A DNA stretch of 64,000 nt from Hymenobacter siberiensis (GCF_018967865.2 NZ_JAHLZY020000001.1:496001-560000); one strand, 5' to 3'. Positions 18,278 through 28,394 are shown, numbered from the stretch's first letter. A program made the numbers and translations. Notes: a model not told the origin generated them from the letters alone.

Positions 18278-19717
18278 ATGAAAAAAACCATTACTCTGGC
18301 ATTGCTGGGCACCGCCCTGCTGGCGTCCTTCCGCCCGGCCCTGCCGCCCACCGAAGCCCTCAAAACCGAAGCCCTGCAGGATTTGCAGGCCCACTACGCC
18401 GAGTACCAGCAAGTGGCGCAGCGCATCTGGGGCTTTGCCGAGATGGGCTATAAGGAAACCAAAAGCTCGGCGCTGCTGCAGGAAACCTTGCGCAAAAACG
18501 GCTTCACGGTGCAGGCCGGCGTGGCCGATATTCCCACGGCGTTTGTGGCCACCTACGGCAGTGGCCAGCCGGTTATCGGCATCTTGGCCGAGTACGATGC
18601 GCTGCCGGGCCTGGCCCAGGAGGCCGTGGCCGATAAGTCGCCCATTGCCGGGCAGAACGCGGGCCACGGCTGCGGCCACAACCTCTTCGGCACGGCCAGC
18701 GTGGCGGCCGGCATCGAAATCAAAAAGCTGCTGAAGGAAGGCAAGCTGCACGGCACCGTGAAGGTGTACGGCTGCCCGGCCGAGGAGGGCGGCAGCGGCA
18801 AGGTGTACCTGGTGCGGGCCGGCCTGTTCAACGGCGTGGATGCCGTGCTGCACTGGCACCCCGGCAGCGAAAACGCCACGATGGTGGGCAAGTATATTGC
18901 TAATTCGTCGGCCAAATTCCGGTTTCACGGCGTGGCCGCGCACGCCGCCGCCGCGCCCGAGCGGGGCCGCAGCGCCCTCGACGGCGTGGAGGCTATGGAC
19001 AACATGGTGAACATGATGCGCGAGCACGTGCCCCAGGAAACCCGCATTCACTACGTTATCACCAACGGCGGTAAGGCCCCCAACGTAGTGCCCGATTTCG
19101 CCGAGGTGTACTACTACGTGCGCCACCCCAACCGCGCTGAGGTAGAGGCCGTGTTTGCCCGCGTGGTGAAAGCCGCCGAGGGCGCCGCCCTGGGCACCGG
19201 CACCACCATGGACTATGAAATCATCGGCGGCACGCACGATTTGCTTATCAACGAAACCCTGGCCCACACCCTGCAGCGCAACCTGGAGCAGGTGGGCGGC
19301 GTGAGCTACACGGCCGAAGAAGCCGCTTTCGGCAAGAAAATTCAGGAGTCGCTGGGCGCGCCCGCGCCGCCCGTAGCTCAGGCCGCCGAAGTATCGCCTT
19401 ACCTGCTGCGCGACCTCGGCGGCAGCAGCGACGTGGGCGACGTGAGCTACGTGGTGCCAACCGTGGGCCTGATGGCCGCCACCTGGATACCCGGCACGCC
19501 CGCCCACAGCTGGCAGGCCGTGGCGTGCAGCGGCAAAGAAATTGGCAGCAAAGGCATGATGGTGGCCGCCAAAACCATGGCCCTCACCGCTATCGACCTG
19601 TTCAGCGATGCCGAATTGGTGGCTAAGGCGAAAGCGGAGCTAAAGCAGAAAGTGGGCAGCTACGTGTACAAACCCCTGCTCGGCGACCGCAAGCCGGCGC
19701 TGAACTACCGCGACTAA
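18278..19717 (+). CDS. M20-family amidohydrolase (AbgB-like), exported
   Basis: A 479-residue M20/peptidase-D type hydrolase. It has a short signal peptide (MKKTITLALLGTALLASF). Metal-site segments are visible: GILAEYDALPG, then NAGHGCGHNLFGTA, then VYGCPAEEGGSGK with the Glu-Glu pair, and AVLHWHPGS. The dimerisation insert includes KFRFHGVAAHAAAAPERGRSA. The pattern is closest to the AbgB branch (p-aminobenzoyl-glutamate hydrolase and related amidases), but secreted relatives cleave various N-acyl amino acids or amides. The start at ATG 18278 begins the signal peptide; a longer frame upstream is non-coding. Confidence 0.9.
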   Translation: MKKTITLALLGTALLASFRPALPPTEALKTEALQDLQAHYAEYQQVAQRIWGFAEMGYKETKSSALLQETLRKNGFTVQAGVADIPTAFVATYGSGQPVIGILAEYDALPGLAQEAVADKSPIAGQNAGHGCGHNLFGTASVAAGIEIKKLLKEGKLHGTVKVYGCPAEEGGSGKVYLVRAGLFNGVDAVLHWHPGSENATMVGKYIANSSAKFRFHGVAAHAAAAPERGRSALDGVEAMDNMVNMMREHVPQETRIHYVITNGGKAPNVVPDFAEVYYYVRHPNRAEVEAVFARVVKAAEGAALGTGTTMDYEIIGGTHDLLINETLAHTLQRNLEQVGGVSYTAEEAAFGKKIQESLGAPAPPVAQAAEVSPYLLRDLGGSSDVGDVSYVVPTVGLMAATWIPGTPAHSWQAVACSGKEIGSKGMMVAAKTMALTAIDLFSDAELVAKAKAELKQKVGSYVYKPLLGDRKPALNYRD

Positions 19718-19770
19718 CGCACCCGCTGCTTTGAAAAGCTGGGTGGCAGCCGTCCGTCATGCTGGAAACA

Positions 19771-19873
19771 GAACGTCATGCCGAGCGCAGCCGAGGTATC
19801 TCGCTTGGGGTAACAACTCAATCGTGAGGACGATTCGAGCGCGATGCCTCGGCTGCGCTCGGCATGACGTTCT
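19771..19873. repeat. GTCATG-family palindrome
   Basis: Arms starting GAACGTCATGCCGAGCGCAG pair with the inverted copy ending at 19873. The dinucleotide after GTCATG is CC here and is matched by GG in the other arm. A fragment CGTCATGCTGG at 19757 may be a remnant of an older copy. Confidence 0.9.
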
Positions 19874-19904
19874 TTATCACTATATTTTAATCATCTCTCG
19901 TCCC

Positions 19905-21971
19905 ATGAAAAACTTCTCCTCCTGGCACCTGGCCCTGCTGTGGCTGCTGTTGCTGCCTACGGCGGCCCTCCGGGCTCAAAATCGCCCTTTTGAGCTGGGC
20001 GACCTGGCCAAAATGACCGGCTTGGCCGACCCGCAGTTTTCGCCCGATGGCAAAAGTATTGCCCTGGTGGTGACCACGCCCGACTACGCCGAAGACCGGT
20101 TTCTGACCAGCCTGGTACTGGTGAACCCGGCCAACGGGGAGCAGCGCACGCTGGCGGCCGGCCGCCTCGGCCTGACGCAGCCTCGCTGGTCGCCCAACGG
20201 CCAGGAGCTGGCTTACCTGGTCAAAACCGGGGCCGGCAAGGACTCGGTGCCGCAGCTGTTTGTGCAGGCCCTGCGCGGCGGCGAACCCCGCCGGCTTACC
20301 AATGCCCGCAGAGGCGTGCAGCACTACGCCTGGCGGCCCGACGGCGGGACGGTAGCCTACGTGACGGCCGACAAGGCCAGCAACGCAGCCGGCCCGCCCG
20401 ACAAGGGCTACGACGCGTTTGAGGTGGGCAACAACGACCTGTTTCTGGGTGCCGCGCCTACGGTTTCGCACATCTGGCTGGTGCCGGCGGCCGGTGGCGC
20501 GGCCACCCGCCTCACCTCCGGCGCGTGGAGCCTGCCGGTGACCATTCCGCCGGGCGCCCCCTCGTCGCCCCTGTCCTGGAGTGCCGATGGCAAGTCGCTG
20601 ACCTTCGTGCAGGTGCCGGGGCCGTATTCCGGCGATGGCAACCAGCGCACCGCGCAGGTGCTGAACGTGGCCGATGGTACTGTGCGCCCCCTCACCGGCC
20701 GCAAGATGCTGGAGGGCTACCCCACGTTTTCGCCCGATGGCAGCCAGCTTTCCTACTGGTACCCGCGCCAGGGCAACACCAACAACATCAACGAAATATG
20801 GGTAACGCCCGCGGCCGGCGGCGAAGGTCGCAACCTGACCCCAGCCCTAGACCGTGACGTGTTTCGCACCATCTGGATGCCCGATGGCAAGAACCTGCTC
20901 CTGGGCGGGCTCGATGGCAACCGCACCGCCCTGTGGCTGCAGCCGCTGAAGGGCGGCGCGGCCCGCAAGCTCAACCTGGGCACGGTGAGCCCGAACTGGT
21001 CGTTTTGGGTAGATGTGGCCGTGAGCCGCACCGGCGCCCTGGCCTTCATCGGCACCGACCCCGGCCACCCCGCCGAGCTTTACTACATGGCCTCGCCCAC
21101 GGCTGCCCCCAAAGCCCTCACCGACTTTCATAAAGAGGTGCGCGCCCTGCAATTGGGCAAGGCCCAGACCCTCACCTGGCAGTCGGACGGCGTGACCAAC
21201 GATGGCGAGCTGACCTACCCTTCCAACTACACACCCGGCAAAACCTACCCACTGGTGCTCGTTATCCACGGCGGCCCTACGGCCGCTTCCACGGCTACCT
21301 TTTCGGCCCAGGCCCAGCTGTTTGCGGGCCGGGGCTACTTCGTGTTCGAGCCCAACTACCGGGGCAGCGACAACCTCGGCAACGCCTACAAAGCCGCCAT
21401 TACCCACGATGCGGGCGCCGGCCCCGGCCGCGACGTGATGGCCGGCCTGGCCCAGCTCAAGCGCAGCGGGATGGTTGATACTTCCCGCATTGGCGTGAGC
21501 GGCTGGAGCTATGGCGGCTACATGACGGTGTGGCTGCTGGGCCACTACCCCGCGCAGTGGCAGGCCGCCGTGGCCGGCGCGGCCGTCACCGACTGGCTCG
21601 ACCAATACAACCTGGGCGACTCCAACGTGCAGCGCGCCGCCGCCATCGGCCCCTCGCCCTGGCTGAGCGAGGCCAATTTCCAGAACTACCGCGAGCAGTC
21701 GCCCATCACCCTGGCCGGCCGTATCCGCACGCCCACCCTCATTCTGGCCAATACCGCCGACCCGCGCGTGCCCGTCACGCAGTCGTACAAGCTGTTTCAT
21801 GCCCTGAAAGACAATGGCGTGACCACCAAATTCATCGCCTGGCCCGTGCCCGCCCACAACGCCAGCGACCCCGTGCGCCAGCGCGAACGCAACCGCTTCT
21901 GGCTGGAATGGATGGACACCTACTTGCAGCCCGGCCGAACGGCGGAGGCCGGGAAGTCCGGTTCAAACTGA
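19905..21971 (+). CDS. S9-family prolyl oligopeptidase-type peptidase, secreted
   Basis: A 688-residue serine peptidase with a signal peptide ending ALRAQ. The first 430 residues form a seven-bladed propeller with WD40-like PD40 repeats (FSPDGKSIALVV, FSPDGSQLSYWY, MPDGKNLLLGG). The C-terminal alpha/beta hydrolase domain has GVSGWSYGGYMT with the nucleophile Ser, NTADPRVPV with the Asp, and VPAHNAS with the candidate His. It is likely a dipeptidyl- or acylaminoacyl-peptidase in the periplasm. It is flanked on both sides by palindromic repeats, so it is probably transcribed alone. Confidence 0.93.
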   Translation: MKNFSSWHLALLWLLLLPTAALRAQNRPFELGDLAKMTGLADPQFSPDGKSIALVVTTPDYAEDRFLTSLVLVNPANGEQRTLAAGRLGLTQPRWSPNGQELAYLVKTGAGKDSVPQLFVQALRGGEPRRLTNARRGVQHYAWRPDGGTVAYVTADKASNAAGPPDKGYDAFEVGNNDLFLGAAPTVSHIWLVPAAGGAATRLTSGAWSLPVTIPPGAPSSPLSWSADGKSLTFVQVPGPYSGDGNQRTAQVLNVADGTVRPLTGRKMLEGYPTFSPDGSQLSYWYPRQGNTNNINEIWVTPAAGGEGRNLTPALDRDVFRTIWMPDGKNLLLGGLDGNRTALWLQPLKGGAARKLNLGTVSPNWSFWVDVAVSRTGALAFIGTDPGHPAELYYMASPTAAPKALTDFHKEVRALQLGKAQTLTWQSDGVTNDGELTYPSNYTPGKTYPLVLVIHGGPTAASTATFSAQAQLFAGRGYFVFEPNYRGSDNLGNAYKAAITHDAGAGPGRDVMAGLAQLKRSGMVDTSRIGVSGWSYGGYMTVWLLGHYPAQWQAAVAGAAVTDWLDQYNLGDSNVQRAAAIGPSPWLSEANFQNYREQSPITLAGRIRTPTLILANTADPRVPVTQSYKLFHALKDNGVTTKFIAWPVPAHNASDPVRQRERNRFWLEWMDTYLQPGRTAEAGKSGSN

Positions 21972-22023
21972 GGGTAGGAGTATGATTTTCTGAGCGCCGT
22001 TCAGCGTCGTTGAGTACAGTCGA

Positions 22024-22122
22024 GCGTCATGCTGAGCGGAGTCGAAGCATCTCTACCGCAGTAGTAACCAACATTGGTTGCAACGAAGCGGTAGAGATGC
22101 TTCGACTCCGCTCAGCATGACG
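22024..22122. repeat. GTCATG-family palindrome
   Basis: Arms of about 36 bp starting CGTCATGCTGAGCGGAGTCG are perfect complements around a roughly 27-base loop. The position that is CAGCC in most copies is GAGTC here, and the opposite arm carries the matching GACTC. Confidence 0.92.
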
Positions 22123-22180
22123 TTCTTTTCTTTTGTTAATTTCCATTCCGTCCATCCTTCGCCCTAACCCACCCAACCCC

Positions 22181-22669
22181 ATGAAAACCCTCGCCGACAT
22201 GGTGCTGCTGGGCGACCCGCGCCTCTACGAAGTGTGCGCCCCCGTGACCGAAGCCGACCTGCCCCAGGTAGCCGGCTGGGTGGCCGACCTGCACAACGTG
22301 ATGCAGGAAGTGCGCGCCAAATACCACTTCGGCCGGGGCATTGCCGCTCCACAGCTTGGCGTGATGAAGCGCCTGGTGTACCTGCACCTCGACGGCCGTC
22401 CCATCGTGCTGCTCAACCCAGCGCTGACCGACCTGAGCCCGGAGCTATTCGAGATGTGGGACGACTGCATGTGCTTTCCCAACCTGTTGGTGCGGGTGCA
22501 GCGGCACGTGTCCCTCACCGTGACGTACCGCGACGAGCACTGGCAGCCCCAGCGCTGGGAAGTGCAGGGTGACATCGCCGAACTGCTCCAGCACGAATGC
22601 GACCACCTCGATGGGGTATTGTGCACCATGCGGGCCATGGATGCGCAGTCGTTTCGCTGGCGGCCGTAG
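22181..22669 (+). CDS. def: Peptide deformylase
   Basis: A 162-residue deformylase that removes the formyl group from new polypeptides. Motif 1 is GIAAPQLG. Motif 2 is DDCMCFP, which keeps the metal-binding Cys but departs from the usual EGCLS. Motif 3 is LLQHECDHLDGVL with the HExxH ligands. The divergent motif 2 and short length suggest a secondary deformylase-like enzyme rather than the main one, so substrate preference may differ. Start ATG at 22181; the upstream frame belongs to intergenic sequence. It converges on the GNAT gene with only 7 bases between stops. Confidence 0.9.
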   Translation: MKTLADMVLLGDPRLYEVCAPVTEADLPQVAGWVADLHNVMQEVRAKYHFGRGIAAPQLGVMKRLVYLHLDGRPIVLLNPALTDLSPELFEMWDDCMCFPNLLVRVQRHVSLTVTYRDEHWQPQRWEVQGDIAELLQHECDHLDGVLCTMRAMDAQSFRWRP

Positions 22670-22676
22670 CCGGAAG

Positions 22677-23198
22677 CTACAGCGATTTCTCCAGCACCAG
22701 CAGCACCAGCGGCTGCTTCGGAATGCCGTAGCGTGGGTCCGTGGGGAAGGGCTCGGTGGTGCCGGTGAGGTGGTAGCCGCGCCGCTCGTAGTAGGCAATC
22801 AGCTCGGCGCGCACGGAAATGACGGTCATTTTGCTAGTGGTACAGCCGTGCTGGCGGCCGTAGTCCTCGGCTGCGCTCAGCAGGAATTTGCCCACGCCCT
22901 GGGTCTGGCCGGCAGGGTTCACGGCCAGCATGGAGAGGTAGAGCAACTCGCCTTTGGCCTGCGCGTGGAAGCTACCGAGCAGTTCCCCGGTTTCGCTCTG
23001 GCAGAGCAGGATGGCGGCGTGGGGCAGGGCCAGCATGTCGCGCAGGCCGGCTTCGTCGATGCGCTGGCCGTCGAGCAGGTCGGCTTCGGTGGTCCAGCCC
23101 TGGCGGGCGGTGTCGCCCCGGTAGGCGGCGTTCACAAATTGGGTGAGGCTGGGGGCATCAGCAGCCGTAGCGGTGGTGAGGACAAACGGTTTCTTCAT
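22677..23198 (-). CDS. GNAT-family N-acetyltransferase
   Basis: A 173-residue GNAT acetyltransferase. The acetyl-CoA site is seen in LYLSMLAVNPAGQTQGVGKFLL (motif A, with Q/R-x-x-G-x-G/A-like QTQGVG) and the C-terminal AYYERRGYHLTGTTEPFP. The target molecule is unknown; small acyltransferases of this shape act on amines, amino acids or protein N-termini. The start is ATG 23198. It ends beside the convergent deformylase gene. Confidence 0.88.
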   Translation of the reverse strand: MKKPFVLTTATAADAPSLTQFVNAAYRGDTARQGWTTEADLLDGQRIDEAGLRDMLALPHAAILLCQSETGELLGSFHAQAKGELLYLSMLAVNPAGQTQGVGKFLLSAAEDYGRQHGCTTSKMTVISVRAELIAYYERRGYHLTGTTEPFPTDPRYGIPKQPLVLLVLEKSL

Positions 23199-23693
23199 CC
23201 CCAAATCTACACCGGCCGGGCAAGGGGAGGCTCAGGCATCAAATGCCCCCTGCCCAGGCAGCATCTTCCCTGAGAAAGCAAATAGAACGTGTGGTAATGA
23301 AAAATTAGAATAGTTAAATCTATAATTTGCCTCCGTGCGACAGTTTTTTGAAAATACTTTTTGTGTTTTTCACTGATAAACTATGTGATGAGTGCAAAAA
23401 TATTAACTTATAGTTATTGCTAATAATATAATCTGTTGATATTGTATTTGATGAATTTGCCAAGTTTTAAACGGGAGTAATTGCGAAAATCGTCAACTGT
23501 CAGAGTTGCATTTGCGGTTTTACGTAAAACTAACATTTGTATTTTAGGCGAATGAAATTGTAGGTTTGCTGCCCCGGTACAGATTAGCTTTTAAAATTTT
23601 CATATAATAAAAAATCTAAAATCTAGCCTAAAGGGATTGCCTCTCGCTTTCGTTAGTCTTACCATTCAATTTTCACCCCTGCTCAACTTCTTC
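23199..23693 (+). other. AT-rich leader before the adhesin gene
   Basis: About 495 bases without an open frame. From about 23270 to 23640 the sequence is strikingly A/T-rich compared with the GC-rich surroundings. TTTG at 23536-23539 and TAGGTTTG at 23561-23568 (21-base gap) form a candidate promoter about 125 bases before the ATG at 23694. The rest of the leader may hold regulator sites or a transcribed 5' region; no riboswitch fold was recognised. Confidence 0.6.
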
Positions 23694-26600
23694 ATGGACA
23701 ACACGCTTACTCATTCATTCATTGCCCCAACGGGAAGCGCCGGCCAGCCGATGCGTGCCAGTTGGCCGACGCTAGGGGCCGCCTGGCGCTTGGTGCTGCT
23801 GTGCTGCGTACTGGCTTTGGGCGCGGCTTCGCCGGCCCGCGCCTCGCACTTTCGCTACGGCAACATTACATGGCGCACGGTTACTACTGATGCCACTGGG
23901 CGCACCGTGCAGCTAAAGGTCAGCGAGTCGTTTCGCCGCAGCTTTTTTAGCGGTAATATCGTCGTGGGCTCGGTCGTTTCGGTGGCTGATAATCTGTATT
24001 TCGGTGACGGGGGCGTCACTTCCATCAACCTGACTGTGACATCCGTAGATGTGGCTGCTGATAACTTTTATGGCGAGTTTACGGTCACGCACACCTACCC
24101 GGCCGCTATTAACTACACGGCCTACTTCAGCAGCAGCGCCCGCCTGAGTACCCTCTTCAATAATGCCAACGGAACGTGGTACGTCAAAACCATCGTAAAT
24201 GCCGGAACTGGGAATAACTCGCCGGTTTCGACGCTGCCCCCGGTGGTGAACCTGGCCACCGGCCAGGCGGCTGCAGCCTTCCAGCTGGCCGCCAACGACC
24301 CCGATGGCGACCCCCTCACATATAGCCTGGCCACCTCAGCCGACCTGAACGGTACCGCCTTCACCAATGCGCCTGGCCTGGCCATTAATGCCACTACGGG
24401 CGGCATTACGTTTAATACTGTGAGTGCCCCGGTGGGCCGCATATACGATGCGATGGTAAAGGTGAGCGATGGAAAAACCGTTGTTCTGGTCGATTTTATT
24501 ATCCAGATTACCAATGTTTCGGCCCCGCCGAAATTCGACTACAGCATTACTCCTTCCAACAACTACGTGTACCAGGTGGCTCCTGGTACCCCCATCAATT
24601 TCTCGGTGCGGGCTACCGATAGCGACGCGGGCGACATCGTGACGCTGAAAGGCATTGGCTTGCCCCCCGGCGCCAGCATGAGCCCAGCTCTGCCCGCCAC
24701 CGGTAACCCGGTGCTAAGCACGTTCTCCTGGACGCCCACCACTAGCACACTCGGTACCAGTGTTATCACATTTGTGGCGCAGGACGCGGTAGGGGTACAG
24801 ACCAACACCTCCGTGACCATCCAGGTAAGCACCAAGCCGACGTTTGACGTGCCACCAACGCCGTCTAACGGGAGCATCGTGCAGATTACGCCGGGCACAC
24901 TGGTAACCCGTACCATTCAGGCTTCGAATGTAGACCCCGGTACGCTGGTGCGTATTATGAGTGCCACGGGCCTGCCGGCCAGCGCCAGCTACTCGCCCGC
25001 CCTGCCTACCCCGGCCGCTAACCCCACCAGCACCCAGTTGAACTGGACGCCCGTAGTGGCCGACTGGGGCCTGAAGGCGGCCACCTTCACGGCCCAGAAC
25101 ACGAACTCCAGCGACCAGAGTACCCACAGCCTGCAGTTTGTGGTGAACTCGGCCCCGAGCTTTACCTCGACCCCCGCGCCGGCTTCGCTGTCGGTGGTGG
25201 CCGGGCAGCCGTTCAGCTACAGCATCTCGATGACTGACCCAGACCTGCCCTACGGCGACAAGCTGGAGATAGAAACGCCGACCCTGCCCGCCTGGCTGAC
25301 GCTGGTGGACAATGGCGACGGCACGGGTACCGTGAGCGGCACACCCGCCGTGGCCGATGCCGGCAGCAACCCCGTGACCCTGGTAGCCGCCGACCTCTAC
25401 CACCACGGGGCCAGCTACGGCCTCATCACGCAGTCGTTCAGCATCACCGTCATTCCCTGCACGGTGCAGGCCCACGCCACCCCGCTCACGCTGGTACTCG
25501 ATGCCAATGGCACGGCTACGCTCACGACTGCCCAGTTTGATGGCGGCTCGACGGCTTCGTGCGGCATTGCTTTGATGACGCTCTCGCAGTCGGCCTTTAG
25601 CTGCGCCAACTACGGCGCTAATCCGGTGACGCTGACCGTGACCGATGCCAACGGTAACGTTAGCACCGATACTCAGACCGTGCTGGTGGACGACACGATG
25701 GCCCCTACGGCTGTGGCCCAGAACGTGACCGTATACCTGGATGCCAACGGGCAGGCCAGCATCACGGCCGCCCAGGTCAACAACGGCAGCAGCGACAACT
25801 GCGGAGCTATTACGTTGAGCCTTCAAAAGCAGGGATTGGTATCCGCATTTAGCCAGGCGCAGGAGCACAGTGTACTCACCCTTTCGGCTCCGGCCGGGGC
25901 GGTATTCACCGCCGTAAACTTTGCCAGTTACGGTACGCCCAACTTCGTGAATGGGACGTTTCAATATGGTAACTGCAACGCCACCAACAGCCAGTCGATA
26001 GTAGAGTCGTATGTGCTGAACCAGAATACGGCTTCTATCTTGGCTGACAACTCGGTATTCGGTGACCCCTGCTACGGCACCTTCAAGCGCCTCGCCGTGC
26101 AGGCTACCTACACTTTGGGCAGCCCCGTCCCCCAGCTGGCCTATACCTGCGCCAACGTAGGCTCGGCCAACAACCCGGTGCTATTGACTGTGACCGACGC
26201 CTACGGCCACGTAAGCACTGCTACCGCCAACGTGACCGTGCTGGATGCCATTGCCCCAACGGCCGTGGCCCAGAACGTAACCGTGCAGCTCGATGCTAAT
26301 GGCCAGGCTAGCGTAACCGCCGCCCAGGTCAACAATGGCAGCGCCGATAACTGCGGCGTGGCTAACGTGAGCGTATCGTCCGGCAGCTTCACTTGCGCCA
26401 ACCTGGGTGCCAACCCGGTAACCCTGACCGTGACCGATGCCAGCGGCAACGTTAGCACCGCTACTGCTACCGTAACGGTGCTGGATAATATCCTGCCTAC
26501 CATCACGGCCCCCGCTGCCTTGACTGTGAGTGCCGATGCCGGCCAGTGTAGCGCCACCGGCGTGGCCCTGGGCACGGCTACGGCGGCCGACAACTGCTCG

Positions 26601-28373
26601 GCTATGGTGGCTAGCAACGCTCCGGCCACCTTCGCCAAGGGCACGACTACGGTAACCTGGACGGCGACCGATGCCAGCGGCAACACGGCCACCGCTACCC
26701 AGTTGGTGACCGTGAACGACACCGAAGCTCCCACGATTTCGGCCCCGGCTATGGTGTCGGTTTCGGCCGACCTGGGCCAGTGCTCGGCTAGCCATGTGGC
26801 CCTGGGCAATCCTGTTGCCGGCGACAACTGCACCGGCGTAATGGTAACGAGCAATGCCCCCGCAGTTTTCCTCAAAGGCCTGACTACCGTAACCTGGACT
26901 GCTACGGATGCGGTCGGCCTCACTGCCACCGCCACGCAGGTAGTGACCGTACTGGATGTGGAGAACCCCATCATCAGCGCGCCCGCCGCGGTAGTAGTAA
27001 GTGCTAACCCCGGCCAGTGTAGCGCCACGGGCGTGGCTCTGGGCAATGCTATTGCAACGGACAACTGCTCCGGCGTAACTGTAGCCAACAATGCCCCGGC
27101 CACCTTCGCCAAGGGCAGTACTACCGTCATCTGGATTGCTACCGACGCCGCTGGCAACAAAGCCACTGCCACCCAGACGGTAACCGTGAACGACACCGAG
27201 CGCCCGAACCTGATGGTGCCCGCCAACATGGTGGTGAGCGCCCCGGCTACGCAGTGCGGGGCCACGGTGAGCTTCAATCCCACTGCTACCGATAACTGCG
27301 CCGGTGCCACGGTGGTTGCCAGCCCGGCTTCGGGCAGCACCTTCCCGGTAGGCACCAGCACGGTAAGCGTGACGGCCACCGACGCCAGCGGCAACACCAG
27401 CACCGGCAGTTTCACCATGACGGTGAACGACGTGACGGCCCCGACCGTAGCGACTCGCACCGTAACCGTTACGCTGGTAAACGGCGTGGCTTCGGTGACG
27501 GCCGAGCAGGTCGATAATGGCAGCACTGATGCCTGCGGTATCCGTAGCCTGAGTCTCAACCGTACCAGCTTCAGCTGTGCCAACCTGGGCAACAACCCCG
27601 TAATCCTGACCGTGACCGACATCCACGGCAACGTGGCCAGCGCCCCGGCCACGGTGAGCGTAGTGGGTACTATTCCGGCTCCGGCCATTGCGGTAACGCC
27701 CAGCAGCACAGTGTACACCGGTGGCGTCGCTACCAACCTATACATCGGCTACGGTGCTCAGAGCGCCACGCTAACTGCCTCGGGCGGCGTGAGCTACGTC
27801 TGGATTGGAAGCAAAGGACTCAGTAGCAATACCGTATCCAATCCCGTGTTCACGGCTACCACACTCGGCACGTTCACCTTCACCGTGACGGCGACCAACC
27901 AGTACGGCTGCACGGCCACGGCTACGGTGACGCTCCACGTCATCAATGCCTACTGCGATAAGGACAAGGTAATTGTGTGCCACAACGGCCACGAAATCTG
28001 CATCTCGCCCAACGCCGTGCCGGCTCACCTCACCGGCCACCCCGGCGACCAGCTGGGTAACTGCACCACGGCTGTCCGCGGTGTAGCGGCCAACGCTCCG
28101 GTGGCCAATTCCACCAACGAGCTGTCGGTGTTCCCGAACCCAGCGGCTGATAAGGCTACGGTGTCGTTCCGGACGGCAGAGAATGGCGCAGCACAAGTAG
28201 TGGTATACAACCTGCTTGGCCAGCGCATTGCTACTCTCTACGATGGTACCGTAACGGCTGGCCAGCTCTACTCGGCTACGCTCAACAGTGCCAACCTGTC
28301 CACCGGCTTGTACGTGTGCCGCCTCGTTACTAATGGTAAAACCGAGTCGCTGCGACTGAACATCGAGCGGTAA
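23694..28373 (+). CDS. Giant T9SS-exported adhesin with HYR repeats and a lectin-like insert
   Basis: A 1,559-residue cell-surface protein. After a signal peptide (ending PARAS) comes an N-terminal domain starting SHFRYGNITWR, then cadherin/Ig-like modules (about 180-580). A series of HYR-type repeats follows, marked by DNCSG and WTATDASGN, up to about residue 1,320. One repeat is interrupted at about 717-808 by a segment with NFASYGTP, CNATNSQS and VFGDPCYGTFKRLAV, which resembles a SUEL-type galactose/rhamnose-binding lectin. Near the end are a CHNGHEICISPNAV motif and a C-terminal T9SS type A domain (LSVFPNPAADKATV). It probably mediates adhesion or glycan binding. Start ATG 23694 begins the signal peptide. 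Confidence 0.88.
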   Translation: MDNTLTHSFIAPTGSAGQPMRASWPTLGAAWRLVLLCCVLALGAASPARASHFRYGNITWRTVTTDATGRTVQLKVSESFRRSFFSGNIVVGSVVSVADNLYFGDGGVTSINLTVTSVDVAADNFYGEFTVTHTYPAAINYTAYFSSSARLSTLFNNANGTWYVKTIVNAGTGNNSPVSTLPPVVNLATGQAAAAFQLAANDPDGDPLTYSLATSADLNGTAFTNAPGLAINATTGGITFNTVSAPVGRIYDAMVKVSDGKTVVLVDFIIQITNVSAPPKFDYSITPSNNYVYQVAPGTPINFSVRATDSDAGDIVTLKGIGLPPGASMSPALPATGNPVLSTFSWTPTTSTLGTSVITFVAQDAVGVQTNTSVTIQVSTKPTFDVPPTPSNGSIVQITPGTLVTRTIQASNVDPGTLVRIMSATGLPASASYSPALPTPAANPTSTQLNWTPVVADWGLKAATFTAQNTNSSDQSTHSLQFVVNSAPSFTSTPAPASLSVVAGQPFSYSISMTDPDLPYGDKLEIETPTLPAWLTLVDNGDGTGTVSGTPAVADAGSNPVTLVAADLYHHGASYGLITQSFSITVIPCTVQAHATPLTLVLDANGTATLTTAQFDGGSTASCGIALMTLSQSAFSCANYGANPVTLTVTDANGNVSTDTQTVLVDDTMAPTAVAQNVTVYLDANGQASITAAQVNNGSSDNCGAITLSLQKQGLVSAFSQAQEHSVLTLSAPAGAVFTAVNFASYGTPNFVNGTFQYGNCNATNSQSIVESYVLNQNTASILADNSVFGDPCYGTFKRLAVQATYTLGSPVPQLAYTCANVGSANNPVLLTVTDAYGHVSTATANVTVLDAIAPTAVAQNVTVQLDANGQASVTAAQVNNGSADNCGVANVSVSSGSFTCANLGANPVTLTVTDASGNVSTATATVTVLDNILPTITAPAALTVSADAGQCSATGVALGTATAADNCSAMVASNAPATFAKGTTTVTWTATDASGNTATATQLVTVNDTEAPTISAPAMVSVSADLGQCSASHVALGNPVAGDNCTGVMVTSNAPAVFLKGLTTVTWTATDAVGLTATATQVVTVLDVENPIISAPAAVVVSANPGQCSATGVALGNAIATDNCSGVTVANNAPATFAKGSTTVIWIATDAAGNKATATQTVTVNDTERPNLMVPANMVVSAPATQCGATVSFNPTATDNCAGATVVASPASGSTFPVGTSTVSVTATDASGNTSTGSFTMTVNDVTAPTVATRTVTVTLVNGVASVTAEQVDNGSTDACGIRSLSLNRTSFSCANLGNNPVILTVTDIHGNVASAPATVSVVGTIPAPAIAVTPSSTVYTGGVATNLYIGYGAQSATLTASGGVSYVWIGSKGLSSNTVSNPVFTATTLGTFTFTVTATNQYGCTATATVTLHVINAYCDKDKVIVCHNGHEICISPNAVPAHLTGHPGDQLGNCTTAVRGVAANAPVANSTNELSVFPNPAADKATVSFRTAENGAAQVVVYNLLGQRIATLYDGTVTAGQLYSATLNSANLSTGLYVCRLVTNGKTESLRLNIER

Positions 28374-28394
28374 TACCACGCCGTCAGGCATCTG

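Noticed and set aside
23694..28373. Large antisense frames within the adhesin gene (for example 26181-27745)
   Set aside because: They arise from repeated GC-rich codons of the HYR modules on the plus strand and encode no recognisable domain.
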